Assembly (NCBI GenBank): GCA_948144175.1
Contig: CANXME010001298.1
Coordinates: 803,114 to 867,113 of the forward strand
Source of the DNA: Closterium sp. NIES-65
Taxonomy: Eukaryota; Streptophyta; Zygnematophyceae; Desmidiales; Closteriaceae
Direction: 5' to 3'
Length of the DNA: 64,000 nucleotides
Shown: one piece after another, positions 44,481-57,264 of the stretch
Numbering within the stretch: the stretch's first letter is position 1
Layout of the letters: every line of letters starts with the position of its first letter
The notes under the pieces: generated by a model
Database searches by the model: none
The model's input: the letters and a program-made list of their open reading frames with translations, nothing else
Told to the model about the DNA's origin: nothing
Translations under genes and position numbers: made by a program

Positions 44481-46454
44481 AGTCACCAGTAACCTCGACC
44501 GGGTCAACGGCGTCTACCTGAGACACACCTGAGGGGGCAGGAACCTGAGGGGGGAGGGGGTCTACCGGGGGGGGAACCGGCACAAGGAAGTCCGGGGGAG
44601 GGGGGAGGGAAGGAGTGCGGTAGGGGAAGAGACGGTAGAAGGGGACTGACTCGTCGAACGTGACGTCCTGGGAGGACAGAACACGACGAGAGGAGGGGTG
44701 GTAAAACTGCCACCCTGGGGCGGCAGTGGGGAAGCCAAGGAAGACACAGGGAGCAGCATGAGGGGACAGCTTGTCCGCAGACAAGTCGCGGACAAACGCC
44801 CGAGATCCCCAGACACGGAACACAGACGCATCGCCAACCTTCCCCGTCCACAGCAAGGCTGGGGACATGGCAGGCCGAGAGACCCGGGGGTGAAGGTTGA
44901 GCTGATGCGCCGCGTACCTCACCGCAAACGGCCACAGAAAATGGGGGGCAGCCGCATGCATCATGGACGTACGAGCGACATCCATGACCATGCCAATGCG
45001 GCGCTCAGCAATCCCATTTTGCTGTGGTGAGTCCGGAAGCGTGAAGGTCTGGCGGATCCCCCGTGCACGACAGTAGTCCCGCAGAAGGCGAGAAGAGAAC
45101 TCTCCGCCTCTGTCCGAGTGCAGACGCAGAACAGGAAAGTCCGAGCCGAAGCTCTTCCTGAGCTGGAGACGAGCCTCGCGGATCCAGTCGATCAGCACCT
45201 CAGTGACCGCACCCTTGCTGCGCAAGGGGAGGACTGTGGTGTAACGCGAGTAGTCGTCAACCACCAACAGGAAGTAGCGCTCGTAACCCTGCCCACGAAC
45301 GGGGGCTGGGCCCCACACATCCATGTGAAGCGTCTGCAGGGGAGCCTCTGTCGGGGGGAAGTGGGAGGAGTGAGGAGTAGCCCGGAGGCGACCCTCGACA
45401 CAGGGGACACAGGAAGGTCCTGGCCCGGAGGGGAGAGGAGGGAGAGACTGGGGAAGACCAGAGACAAGGACACGGGAAGCCTTGCTCCGAAGACGGGGCA
45501 AGGAGGGGTGGCCAAGACGGTGGTGCCACAGGAGAGTCTCGTGAGACAGGAGGCGACAAGAACAGGGGGCAGACTCAGGACCTGACCGCGACGCAGCAGC
45601 AAGCACCTGACCCGACGCAGCCACCTGACCAGACGCAGGGACAGGAGGAGACTCAACGGTCAGGGTGTAGAGACTCGACCCCGGCCGACGCGAGAACGTG
45701 GCCAGGTGTCGGCCTGTGCGTGCCTCCGTGCAGTGGGTCACCCGCTGACTCGCAGGAGTGAACTGGTGAACCCCCACATCCTGCAGGTCCGCTCCACTCA
45801 CCAAGTTCGTAGAGAACGAGGGAAGGTACAGACCAGACAGGGTGCCCGAAGGGGCAGCCGGACACGGGAGGACAGTGGAGAAGTGAGACAGGACAGGACC
45901 CCCAGAGGGGTCAGCAAGGGAGACCGCAACCGGCCGGCCGAGCGGCGTAAGGGTAGTGCGGTCTCGAAAGAAGGAGCGAGAAGCCCCGGAGTCAAGTGTG
46001 AAAGTGAGGGAGGACGAGGACGACGCAGTACCTGAGAGCGCAGTCTCACCAGTACCTGAGAGCACAGACGCACTGGCACCTAGAGCAGCAGCCTCACAAG
46101 CACCTAGCGCAGCAGTACCAATGCCCGGGTCGGGCTGGAAACACCGGTAACCCTCATTCTCCTCACTATAATCCACAGCATACATAGCAGCAAGGATAGC
46201 ATCAAAATCAAGATCAAAGATCGCTACACCAGCCCTTAGAAGCTCATCCCAGCGAGGGATCTCACTAGCCCCAGGGAACTGCTGACGCCAAGCGTCCGTC
46301 AGGCGGCCAAAGCAGCGCTGGGTGGCGTGGGCACCCCCACACTGCTCACCCGCGCGGTCGCCGGAACGAAGAACGTAGGTGCAGGGACCAGTACCCCCAC
46401 CCCTCTGACGCCCAGCGTACCACTCACGAAGCTGCTGAGGCGGAGGGATGTCCC

Positions 46455-46785
46455 GCGAGCGCTGCTGCTGCTGCTGCCGCTGCGAGCGCTGGCCACCACC
46501 ACCGCCGCTACGCTGCTGGGTACCACCTCGACCAGCTCCACCTCCTCCACCACCACCGCCTCCTCCGCTGCCGCCTCCAACGCCTCCACCTCCGCCGCCT
46601 CCACCTCCGCCGCTGCCTCCACCACCACCGCTGGCACCACCACCACCGTCTCCGCCGCTGCTGCCACCACCACCACCACCCCCGCCACTAGTCCCGCCGC
46701 CACCCCCACTCCCTCCGCCGCCACCGCCGCCACCGCCACCGCCCCCTCCAGCTCCACCCGCGCCCTTGCCCCCCTTGCCCTTGCT
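46455..46785 (-). repeat. Poly-glycine tract in Copia gag
   Basis: About 110 codons, overwhelmingly GGN, encode Gly with scattered Ser, Ala and Thr between the gag core and the zinc motif. The same tract is at about 54790-55010 and 59215-59480. Its reverse strand gives long Pro- or Thr/Ala-rich open frames that are not genes. Confidence 0.9.
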
Positions 46786-47639
46786 GGAGCGACGTCTCCC
46801 ACTAGGGGTAGACGCCGCGCCGACCGACTCAAGACCAAGCAGGTCGGCAGCAGCAGCAGAGGCAACAGAGGGCAGCAAGGGGGAAGGAGAGCACCCCTCA
46901 AAGATGGGGGTGCGAGGGTCACCACAAGAAGCACCTACAGCGACTATGCTCTTCTCCGCTGCGAGGAGGGCCTTCTCGAGGAGGTCGACGGTGAGGGTGG
47001 TGGGACAGACTGCGAGAAAGTGGTCCCTGACGACGCGAAGGGAGTCAGGGAGGCGCGCGACTACGTAGTAGAGAGCGATGTACATGGGGGGTGGGTTCTT
47101 AGCGCAGAACTCAGCAGGAAGGGCGGCGCGGTAGCGAGTGTCACTAGTGCGGAGGTGCGTAATGAGGTCAGCAACAGTGGGAAAGGCAGAGAGGTCAGGA
47201 AAGAGGTAGGGAAGCATGAGACGGCTCAGTGCAGCAGTGGCAGGGGAGGAGTAGCGCGCAACTACAGCGTCGTACAAGGTCTGAGCACTCTTGTACTGAC
47301 TAAAGTGTGCACGCTCAGAGGTAGGGAGGTGGCGACGCACAGCAAGACGTGCAGCAGCATCGCGGGTGGCCCACTGAGAGCGGACAGTGGGATCAGCATC
47401 AGCAGCAGGAGCAGGAGAGGCGCCAGAGGTGAGGTCAAAGAGAGAAAGGTCGTCAGCCCTGTCGCACTGTAAGAACAGCTGCAGGTCGTCTAACCAGACC
47501 TCAAAATCAATGGCGCGACCCTCAGCGTCAAAAGCTAGGACACTAGGGGTAGCCATGGCGACGACAGCGACGCAGTGCAAGCAGTAGGGAAAGAGCTCGC
47601 AGTGTCAGTGGGACTGTGCTCACCAGGCAGGGCAGGTCG

Positions 47640-48525
47640 TGCAGCTCTGCAGAAAGGCGGCTCAGCGACCGGGCGGCTCGGGTGCACAGCGGCTCGGCTC
47701 CCGGGCGGCTCGGCGGCTGGGCGGCTCGGGCGCAGGGCGGCTCGGCTCCCGGGCGGCTCGGCGGCAGGGCGGCTCGGGTGCAGGGCGGCTCGGCTCCCGG
47801 GTGGCTCGGCGGCAGGGCGGCTCGGGTCCAGGGCGGCTCGGCGTTGGGCGGCTCGGCTCCAGGGCGGTTCGGCTGCTGGGGCGGCTCTGCTGCTGGGGCG
47901 GCTCGGCCGGGAGATGCAGGGGCGGGGCCGTCAGGTGCAGCGGCGGGTCGACCGGTGCAGCGGCGGGCCGGCAGGTGCGGCGGCGGGGCCGTAGGGTGCA
48001 GCGGCGGGCCGACCAGGTGGGGCGGCGGGCCGTAGGGTGCAGCGGCGGGCCGTAGGGTGCAGCGGCGGGCCGGCAGGTGCAGCGGCGGGGCAGTCAGGTG
48101 AAGCGGCGGGCCGCTGGGTGCAGCGGCGGGCCGGCAGGTGCAGCGGCGGGCCGGCAGGTGCAGCGGCGGGGCCGTCAGGTGAGGCGGCGGGCCGTAGGGT
48201 GCAGCGGCGGGCCGTAGGGTGCAGCGGCGGAGCCGGCGGTGGGGCCGCGTCAGTGGAGGCGGCGGGGCCGCGTCAAGCAGGCGGCGGGGCCGCGACGAAG
48301 CGGGCGGCAGGGCCGCGTCAGAGCCGGCGGCGGGGCCGCGTCAGTGGAGGCGGCGGGGCTGCGTCAAGCAGGCGGCGGGGCCGCGACGAAGCGGGCGGCA
48401 GGGCCGCGTCAGAGCCGGCGGCGGGGCCGCGCCAAGCAGGCGGCGGGGCCGCGATCAGGAGGGGTGGCGGGGCCGCGTCTGAGGGACAGCGGGGCCGCGA
48501 GGGAAATGGCGACCCGAGGGGTCAC
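47640..48525 (-). repeat. GC-rich tandem repeats in Copia leader
   Basis: Two blocks: CGGCTCGG-type units (about 47660-47910), then units around GGCGGGCCGTAGGGTGCAGC and GGCGGGGCCGCGTCA (about 47920-48510). They are untranslated leader of the minus-strand element, and the same blocks are found inverted at 57490-58320. Confidence 0.9.
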
Positions 48526-51500
48526 TAAAAAAAAAGGGCGCGCCTCGGGGCGCGCTTCGGTGGGCCCTAAAAAAAACGGTCCTAAGGAAGGACCCGCTCT
48601 ATACCATGTGAAACAAGTGAACAGGAATGTGTGGACTATGAATGAAGGCAGTACAAATATGAAACCCTAACTGGGTTGTACCCCCTATGGGATACCCCAC
48701 TACAGCCTACACAATAGTATAAGCTATAGATATGTTCTGACACCAATGCCACTCAAGCCGCAACGCCCGCCCTGCTTCGACCCGAGCCAGCGTGGAGGTC
48801 CGACGGTTCAATCGTGGGTCTTCACGATGAACGTCTTCTTCGACGCGAATTACGTCGAGTACGACGCAACGAAGATTCGGTATGCCGTTTTGCTGCTGAG
48901 GGGCCCTGCCATGGACTGGTGGCGAGTCATCGTGACGTCGCCACGCGCCTACGAGCCACCGTCGCAAGAGGAAGGGTCCACGGGTCCAGCTGTCACCTGG
49001 AGTTCATTCTGCGAGACCGCCCAATACAGCACGTGGGATGCGTGGTGCGCACAGCTTCGGGCGCGCTTCGAGCCGATCGCGGCTTCTATTTCGGCGCGTC
49101 AGAGATTGCGCAATTGGCGGCAGCTCGGATCGGTTCAAGACTATACGATTGGATTTCTCGCATTATGCGAGCAAGTCGGCTACATGCACGAAGCGGAGCG
49201 GGTGGACCGTTACGTTGGAGGACTGAAGCCGGACATCTCGCATGAAATCATGCTACGCAGGCTCTCGAACTTCAACGAGATTAAAGCGCTCGCCGAGAAA
49301 ATCGACATTTTACGCCGTCCGAGACCGGGGTCCTACCATGGACATCGTCCTCGGGGACCGATCGAGCACGCCACTGTACACGCTGATGCGACGAATGCAG
49401 CTGCCGCGCCGTTTAAGGGGCGTTGCTTTGCTTGCAACAGGCCGGGCCATCGCAAGAGCGAATGCCCAGAGGAGCTAAGGCGCCGCGGAGCAGAGCAGGG
49501 GAGGGAGTCTCCAAGGCAGGGAAACGCCAGCCGTCAGTAGGAACCGAGCCAACTACTGACGAGACTGCTTGCTTGAGAAGAAGTGAACGAGAATGAAATG
49601 ACTATGAACGAAGTGAGTACAAATAGGAAACCCTGATTGGGTTGTACCCCTTATGGGATACCCCACTATAGCCTACAGAAACAAGTAAGCTATATGTTCT
49701 GACACACCCCCATAGGCAAAGTGGGGGAGAACAAGGGGTCACAAGACCAGTCAAGCAAAGCAAAGCAAAGCTCAGGGTGGATCACAAAGTCACCACGCAT
49801 TCCGAGCACAAGTTCAAAGGCCAGAAGGCCAGTTCACATGCAAGATCATATATAGAGATATACAAGAGGCAAACAAGCAAGAACAAGAGTATATATAGGC
49901 GAAGGTACAAGCAAGGTCAAGAGGAGAGCAAGTGAGGCAAGACAGGCACAAGACCCAACTGCGTGCAACAACGCTGATGATCACAAGGCGCAAGTGCCTT
50001 GGTGAAGACATCAGCAGTGTTGGCCTCAGAGGCCACGTACGCAAGTCGCAACTGTCCACGCTGCTGTAGCTCACGAGCAAGAAAGTAGCGGAGAGCAATG
50101 TGCTTCGTTCTGTGCTCCAGTCGCTGCTCTCAACACAAGGCCAGCATGGCCTTGTTGTCTACGTACAGGACTGGAGGAGAACGAGGCTGCTCTCCAAGGT
50201 CGGTCAGCAGGTAGGTGAGCCAACGTAACTCCTGCGCAGCCATAGCCCCAGCGTGGATCTCAGCCTCACAACTGGAGCCGAGAACAGAAGACGAGCGGGT
50301 AGCCCGCCACGAAACAGAGCCGGAACCAAGGCTGAAGGTGTAACCCTGTGACGACCGCTGCGTAGCCTGGTCGTCAGCCCAAGAAGCGTCTGCGTGCCCA
50401 GTGAGGACCACTGGACTCCGCCCTCCAAGCACAAGCCCCATGCCCGACGTGCTGCACAAGTAGCGCAACACCCTCTTTGCTGCAGCCATGTGCTCTGGTC
50501 GGTGTCTCCCAGGAGCAACATAGCGTGCGAGAATGCTAAGAGGGTATGCAAGGTCAGGACGTGTGCAGGTCATCAGGTACATGAGGCAGCCAACAAGCTC
50601 TGCAAACGGGCCACTCGACTCTACGGACTCATCCGAAGGCAGAGCTGAGAGTGAGTGGCGAGTAGGCAGAGGAGTGGCCTGAGGCGAGGAGTACGTGAAG
50701 CCGAAGCGCTGAAGGACCTGCTGCACCATGTGTGACTGAGTCAGGGTAATGCTGCGGCGCGCTCTGTCCCGGGTGATCTGCAAGCCAAGGTAGCTACGCA
50801 GTTCACCCAGGTCAGTGCACGTGTGTCTCTTCTGCAGCTCGGACTTCACGTAGGCGAGTCCAGCAGTGTCCGCTGTGGCAAAGACCAAGTCGTCGACGTA
50901 CACGAGGATGTAGAACGGCGGCAGAGAGGTGTCGGTGCGCAGAAACAGCGACGGGTCGGCAGTAGACGGAGCAAACCCAAGTGCCGCGAGCGTAGTCCTC
51001 AGTGTGTCGTGCCACTCACGTGGCGCCTGGCGGAGACCGTAGACTGGACGCCGGAGACTCCACTGGGTACCAGGAGGGAAAGACCCAGTGAAGCCAGGTG
51101 GGCGACGCAGCCAGATCTCCTCGTGCAGACTGCCCTGCAAGAAAGCTGTGCTGAAGTCGAGAGAGTGCAGCTCGTAGTCACGGTGAGCAGCAACGTGCAG
51201 CAGAACCCGAAGAGTAGTCATCTTCGGGGTGGGGGAGAAGGTCTGAAAGTAGTCAACCCCCTGCCGCTGACTGAAGCCACGAGCCACGTAACGCGCCTTG
51301 AAGACAGGCGGTGAACCCGGCGGCCGCTTCACCCTGAAAATCCACATGCCACTGACGATGTTCGCCCCAGGAGGGGGAACAGCGTCGACGTAGGTGCCTG
51401 TGGACTTCCAGGAAGCCATCTCTGCATCCATAGCTGCCTGCCACTGAGAGGAGTAGGGACCCTCTATCGCCTCCGCGTAAGAGCGCGGAGTCGGGATGTC

Positions 51501-54500
51501 AAGTGCATCCGGGTCTCCCTCAGGGGCTAGCAGTACAGACGCGAGATGAGGTGAAGCGGCAACCAGACACTGGAACTCCTCCTGCCTGTCCTCTAGGACG
51601 TCCGTGCCGAGGGCACACTCACCCCCGACGGACGGAGGACAGGCAGACTCAGACTCAGCGACAAGACTGGCAGCGTAGTCTAGACGACAGCGTGCAGCAA
51701 AGTCGACAAGCTCAGTGACAAGGGCAGACGCAGCAGACGACTCGAAGGAAGGGTCAGTGACAGCAGTAGCAAGGAGACGCGTGACAGTAGGACTGGCAGC
51801 ACGAAGAGAGTCCGACTCCGGGTCGGCAAGAGCAGGAAGCGAGGAAGCAGGAGGAGAAGGCAAAGGGGCATGCAGAGGAGCAGTGGACGGACGCAGTGAC
51901 ATCCGGTGCGTGCCAGGGACAGGAGGAGGACGCTGACGCGACCCGCGACCACTAGCGCGCTCAGTACGAACAGGCGACGCAGGACGAGACGCAGGCTCAC
52001 GACGCTTAGTAAGACCTCCAGTCGGACCAGCGTAGGGAGAAGGAGCAGGCAAAGGGGAGGCAGGCTGTAGCTGTGGCTGTGACCGGACAGGCTGCGGACC
52101 CTCTAAGGGAGGAGGAGGTGTAAGACCAAGAACCTGCTGCAGGAGCGGAACGAAGTACGGTCGGGGCCGCGCGGCGACGCCAGAAACAGCAGGAATAGCA
52201 CCAGTACCCCCAGCAGGAGCACCTACTACAGTAGCACCTCTAGCAGCACCAGAACCTCCAGCAGCCGCACCAGGAGCACTGTCAGTCGGACCGCCAGCGG
52301 CAGGCACAGCGCCAACACCCTCAGCAGCACCAGCTCCAGGAGAACCCTCAGACCCAGCAGCTCCAGCACCCACAGTACGAGCACCGCCGGGACGCGCGGC
52401 AGCAGTACCCTCTGCAGCCGAAGAACCACCAGCACCAGCAGCACGCCTCCAGCGCCTGGCAAACCACTCACGCAGCTCCTGTGGGGAGAGTGGCTCCCGG
52501 CGAGACGAAGCACCCCCAGGCACAGCACCCCCAGGCTCAGCACCCCCAGGCTCCGCACCCCCAGGCTCAGCACCCCCAGGCTCAGCACCCCCAGGCTCAG
52601 CACCCCCAGGCTCAGCACCCCCAGGCGCAGCACCCCCAGGCTCAGCACCCCCAGGCTCGGCACCTCCAGGCTCAACACCCCCAGGCTCAGCACCCCCAGA
52701 CTCCGCACCCCCAGGCTCAGCTCCCGCAGCAGCACCAGAGTCACCACTGACCTCGACAGGCTCGACCGCGTCTACCTGGGACACACCTGAAGGGGCAGGA
52801 CCCTGAGGGGGGAGGGGGTCTACCGGGGGGGGACCTGGTACCAAGAAGAGCGGGGGTGGGGGGAGGGACGGAGTGCGGTAGGGGAAGAGGCGGTAGTAGG
52901 GTACCGACTCGTCGAACGTGACGTCCTGGGAGGACAGAACACGTCGAGAGGTGGGGTGGTAGAACTGCCACCCAGGGGCGTCGGGGGGAAACCCCAGGAA
53001 GACGCAGGGAGCAGCGCGAGGGGACAGCTTGTCCGCAGACAAGTCGCGGACAAACGCCCGAGATCCCCAGACCCGGAACGCCGATGCATCGCCAACCTTC
53101 CCCGTCCACAGCAGGGCTGGGGAGGTCTCCGGCCTGGAGACCCTGGGGTGGAGGTTGATCTGATGCGCTGCGTACCTGACCGCAAACGGCCACAGAAAAT
53201 GGGGGGCAGCCGCATGCATCATAGACGTACGGGCGACGTCCATGACCATGCCAATGCGGCGCTCAGCAATCCCATTTTGCTGCGGGGAGTCCGGAAGCGT
53301 GAAGGACTGGCGGATGCCTCGCGCACGACAGTAGGCACGCAGAAGGCCAGAGGAGAACTCTCCGCCTCTGTCCGAGTGCAGACGCAACACAGGAAAGTCG
53401 GAGCCAAAGCTCTGCCTGAGCTGAAGACGAGCTGCGCGGATCCACTCGATCAGCACCTCAGTGACCTCACCCTTGCTGCGCAAGGGGAAGACTGTGGTGT
53501 AACGCGAGTAGTCGTCAACAACGAGCAAGAAGTAGCGCTCCTGACCCTGTCCACGGACGCGGGCTGGGCCCCACACGTCCATGTGAAGCGTCTGCAACGG
53601 GGCCTCTGTCGGAGGAAACTGGGAGGAGTGAGGGGCAGCACGCTGGCGCCCCTCGACACAGGGGACACAGGCAGGGCCAGGGCCCTGAGGAAGGGGAGGT
53701 AGAGACCGGGGGAGACCAGACACAAGAAGACGGGAGGCCATGCCTCTGAGCCGAAGCAGAGAGGGGTGGCCAAGGCGGTGGTGCCAGAGGAGGGTCTCGT
53801 GAGACAGACGACGACACGAACAGGGGGCAGACTCAGGACCAGACCTGGACGCTGCGGCAAACACCTGACCAGACGAAGGGACCCTACCAGACTCAGCACC
53901 TGGAGGAGAAGCAGTGGTCAGTGTGTACAGGCTCGACCCTGGCCGACGTGTAAACGTAGCCAGGTGGCGTCCTCGTGCTAGCCTCCGTGCAGTGGGTCAC
54001 GCGCTGACGAGCAGGAGTGAACTGGTGGACACCCGCATCCTGTAGGTCAGCACCACTCACCAGGTTCGTCGAGAACGAGGGGAGGTAGAGACCAGACACG
54101 GTGCCAGAGGGGGCCGCCGGACACGGAAGGACCGTGGAGAAGCGAGACAGGACAGGCCCCCCAGAGGGGTCAGCCAGGGACACCCAACCGGCCGACTCAG
54201 CGGCGTGAGAGTGGTGCGGTCCCGAAAGAAGGAGCGAGACGCTCCAGAGTCAAGGGTGAAGGTGTGAGAGGCCGAAGCCGACACAGTACCTGAGAGGGCA
54301 GACTCACCAGTACCTGAGAGCACAGACGCACTGGCACCTAGAGCAGCAGCCTCACTAGCACCTGACGCAGCAGTACCAATGCCCGGGTCGGGCGGGAAAC
54401 ACCGGTAACAGTCATCCTCATCACTACCAGTCACAACATACATAGCAGAAAGAATAGCATCAAAGTCAAGATCATAAATGGCTACACCAGCCCTAGACAG

Positions 54501-54717
54501 CTCCCCCCAGCGGGGGATCTCAGCGGCCTCCGGAAACTGCTGACGCCAGGCGTCGGTCAGGCGGCCAAAGCAGCGGCGGGCTGTGTGGGTGCCTCCACAC
54601 CTCTCCCCCGCACGGTCACCGGTGCGAAGAACGTAGGGGCAGGGACCAAACGCACCACCACGCTGACGCTGCAAGTACCACTCACGGAGCTGCTGAGGGG
54701 CGGGGACGGTGCGAGAG

Positions 54718-54752
<35 letters not shown>

Positions 54753-55924
54753 CTGGCCACCCCCAGAGCTGCTCCGCTGGGACGAGCCACTCCGACCCCC
54801 GCAGCCACCGCCACCCCCGCCTCCACCGCCACCCCCGTCTCCACCGCCACCGCCCCCACCGGTACCCTCGCCCCCGCCTCCTCCGCCACCGCCTCCGCCG
54901 CCACCTCCGCCTCCACCGCCGCCACCAGTACCTCCACTCCCGCCACCCCCACTCCCCCCGCCACCCCCACCGCCTCCTCCACCGCCCCCTCTAGCTCCAC
55001 CCGCTCCCTTGCCCCCCTTGCCCTTGCCAGAGCGGCGTCTACCGCTGGGGGCAGACGCCGCACCGACCGACTCAAAACCAGCGAGGTCGGCCGCAGCGGC
55101 AGAGGCGACAGAGGGCAGCAGGGGGGAAGGAGAACACCCCTCAAAGATGGGGGTGCGAGGGTCACCCCGAGAGGCCCCTACAGCAACGATGCTCTTCTCA
55201 GCCGCTAGCAGGGACTCCTCAAGGAGGTCGACAGTGAGGGTGGTGGGACAGACAGAGAGAAACTGGTCCCTAACGACACGAAGGGACTCAGGGAGACGGG
55301 TGACGAGAAAGTAGAGAGTGATGTACATGGGAGGAGGGTTTGCGGCGCGGAACTCAGCAGGAAGGGCAGCGCGGTAGCGAGCGTCACTAGCGCGGAGGTG
55401 GGTAACGAGGTCAGCGACAGTGGGAAAGGCAGCGAGGTCAGGGAAGAGAAACGGTAGCATGAGGCGGCTCAGCGTAGTAGAGGAAGGGGAGGAGTAGCGT
55501 GCAACTACAGCGTCGTACAAGGCCTGAGCGGTCTTGCACTGACTAAAGTGGGCACGCTCGGAGGAAGGGAGGTGGCGACGCACAGCAAGACGTGCAGCAG
55601 CATCGCGTGTGGCCCACTTGGAGCGAACAACAGGGTCAGCATCAGCAGGAGGGGCAGGGACAGCTCCAGAGACAAAGTCAAAGAGAGAAACCTCATCGAT
55701 CGCATCGCACAGTAAGTACAGCTGCAGGTCCTCAATCCAGACTGGAAAGTCAATGGCGCGACCCTCAGCGTCAAAAGACAGGACACTGGGGGTGGCCATT
55801 GCAGCAGCTGATTGTCTCACCGGGCACGAAGAGTCGGGTAGCACAGCGGCGCAGCAACTCGGCAGAACAGTAGCTGCGCACGCCTCGGAGCAGCAGCAGC
55901 CCCGCAAGAGCAGGAGCTCGGCTC

Positions 55925-56935
55925 CTCAGGTTGCCCGGGCGGCTCGGGCGGCTCGGGTTGCTGGGGCGGCGCGGGCGGCTCGAGCGGCTCGGGCGGCTCG
56001 GGTTGCTGGGGCGGCGCGGGCGGCTCGGGCGGCTCGGGCGGCTCGGGTTGCTGGGGCGGCGCGGGCGGCTCGGGCGGCTCGGGCGGGTCTGCTGCACGGG
56101 CGGTTGGGGCGGCTCGGCTGTACGGGCGGCTCGTGCGGCGCGGGCGTCGCGACGGGCGGCTCGCTGGCGGCTCGCTGGGGGCTGCACAGGCGGCACAGGG
56201 ACGGCGGCGCGGGCGGCTCAGGGACGGCGGCCTGGGCGGTCGTGGGCGGCTCACGCTGGGCGGGTGCACGGGCGGCTCGGCGGGCGGCGTTCGGGCAGCT
56301 CACGGGCGGCTGCGACGGGCGGCTCGCGGGCGTCGGGCGCTAGGGCGCTGGGGCGATGACGGGCGGCGCTCAGGCGTCAGGGCGGGCGGCCGTCAGAGCA
56401 CTAGGGCGGGCGGCGCTCAGGCGTCAGGGCGGGCAGCCGTCAGGGCGCTAGGGCGGGCGGCGCTCAGGCGTCAGAGCGGGCGGCCGTCAGGGCGCAAGGG
56501 CGGGCGGCGCTCGGGCGCTAGGGCGAGCGGCGCACGGGCGCTAGGGCGGGCGGCCGTCAGGGCGCTAGGGCGGGCTGCGCTCGGGCGCTTGGGCGGGCGG
56601 CGCTCGGGTGCTAGGGCGGGCGGCCGACAGGGCGCTAGGGCGGGCGACCGTCAGGGCGCTAGGGCGAGCGGCGCACGGGCGTTAGGGCGGGCGGCCGTCA
56701 GGGCGCTAGGGCGGGCGGCGCTCGGGCGCTAGGGCGGGCGGCGCTCGGGCGCTAGGGCGGGCGGCCGTCAGGGCGCTAGGGCGGGCGGCCGTCAGGGCGC
56801 TAGGGCGGGCGGCGTTCGGGCGCTAGAGCGGGCGGCCGTCAGGGCACTAGGGCGGGCGGCTGTCAGGGTGCAAGGGCGGCGGCGCTCGGGCGCTAGGGCG
56901 GGCGGCCGTCAGAGCACTAGGGCAGATCGAAAAAA
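55925..56935 (-). repeat. GC-rich tandem repeats in Copia leader
   Basis: First a CGGGCGGCTCGGGTTGCTGG-type block (about 55935-56110), then many 24-bp units of the form GGGCGCTAGGGCGGGCGGCC with GTCA or GCTC (about 56330-56930). The unit is unlike those in the other Copia leaders. Confidence 0.9.
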
Positions 56936-56948
56936 AAGAAGTACTAGG

Positions 56949-56968
56949 GCCCGGAGCGCGCTCCGGGC
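56949..56968. repeat. Perfect 20-bp GC palindrome in Copia leader
   Basis: GCCCGGAGCGCGCTCCGGGC equals its own reverse complement. It lies about 70 bp from the primer site. The other Copia leaders have a related GC-rich fold-back beside an A/T homopolymer at this place. Confidence 0.9.
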
Positions 56969-57264
56969 AGAAAAAAGTTAAGTGGTAGCGGTGGTGGGCC
57001 CTACGAAAAGTTCCCACTGGGGAACCTGCTCGATACCATGAGAAGAAGTGAACGAGAATGAAATGACTATGAACGAAGTGAGTACAAATAGGAAACCCTG
57101 ATTGGGTTGTACCCCTTATGGGATACCCCACTATAGCCTACAGAAACAAGTAAGCTATATGTTCTGACATTGCTCGCCCAACCCCACCGACCCTCACCGA
57201 GTCACAGTACCGATTCATGCTATCGATCGGACTCGGACGAATAAGGAGGGTACAGCGACGGATT

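Larger units (their letters stand above)
41367..48742 (-). mobile_element. Young Copia retrotransposon, nearly whole
   Basis: LTRs 41367-41502 and 48607-48742 (136 bp each, one difference), duplication CCAAT at 41362-41366 and 48743-48747. Minus-strand order: 5' LTR, primer site TGGTATAGAGC, about 1 kb GC-repeat leader, gag from about 47556 (MATPSVLAFDAEGRAIDFE), a long Gly-rich stretch, a C-x13-C-x3-H-x4-C zinc motif, protease (FTLDSGASRSFFRD), integrase (LWHHRLGHPS, LHSDRGGEFSS), Gly-Gly-Ala linker, reverse transcriptase (NIVSGMWIFRVKRPPGSP, FYILVYVDDLVFATA type) and RNase H (VLYVDNKAMLALC). About one break in the reading frame. One LTR difference indicates a very recent insertion. Confidence 0.97.
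49574..57169 (-). mobile_element. Very young Copia retrotransposon
   Basis: LTRs 49574-49704 and 57039-57169 (131 bp) are identical by eye; duplication TTGCT at 49569-49573 and 57170-57174. Primer site TGGTATCGAGC, leader of about 1.2 kb with 24-bp GC repeats, gag from about 55797 (MATPSVLSFDAEG), poly-Gly tract, zinc motif, protease, integrase (RLGHPSLLRLRGM), GGAEP linker, reverse transcriptase and RNase H. This is a subfamily distinct from the copy at 41367 (different LTR bases and leader repeat) but with the same plan. Identical LTRs imply a very recent insertion; there are about two breaks in the coding region. Confidence 0.96.
40487..57264 (+). mobile_element. Gypsy retrotransposon, LTR and gag, invaded by Copia copies
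   Basis: LTR about 40487-40798 (ending CACTCGTAACA), then a primer site TTGGTATTCAGAGCC at about 40800, a leader, and gag from 40981. Gag begins MAEFTLATLTQEQLDCLVRQ (short coiled segment). It resumes past the first Copia copy with the retrotransposon gag core (MDWWRVIV, FCETAQYSTWDAWCAQLRARF, RLRNWRQLGSVQDY, YVGGLKPDISHEIM) and one zinc knuckle CFACNRPGHRKSEC near 49430. A 95-bp piece continues at 57170-57264 before the third Copia. The 3' part is outside the window. It is the host of all three young copies, so older than they are, and is broken by those insertions. Confidence 0.88.

Noticed and set aside
46327-47472. Long open frame (381 codons, Thr/Ala-rich) opposite the Copia gag
   Set aside because: It is the reverse strand of the poly-glycine gag tract. 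Composition is forced by the GC repeats, and the same shadow appears opposite the other copies (54585-55208, 58503-59636).
47575-48670. Several open frames of 80-163 codons in the Copia leader
   Set aside because: They are translations of GC-rich tandem repeats (GGSAAGRLG-type). All frames stay open because the repeats lack A/T-rich stops; no conserved protein.
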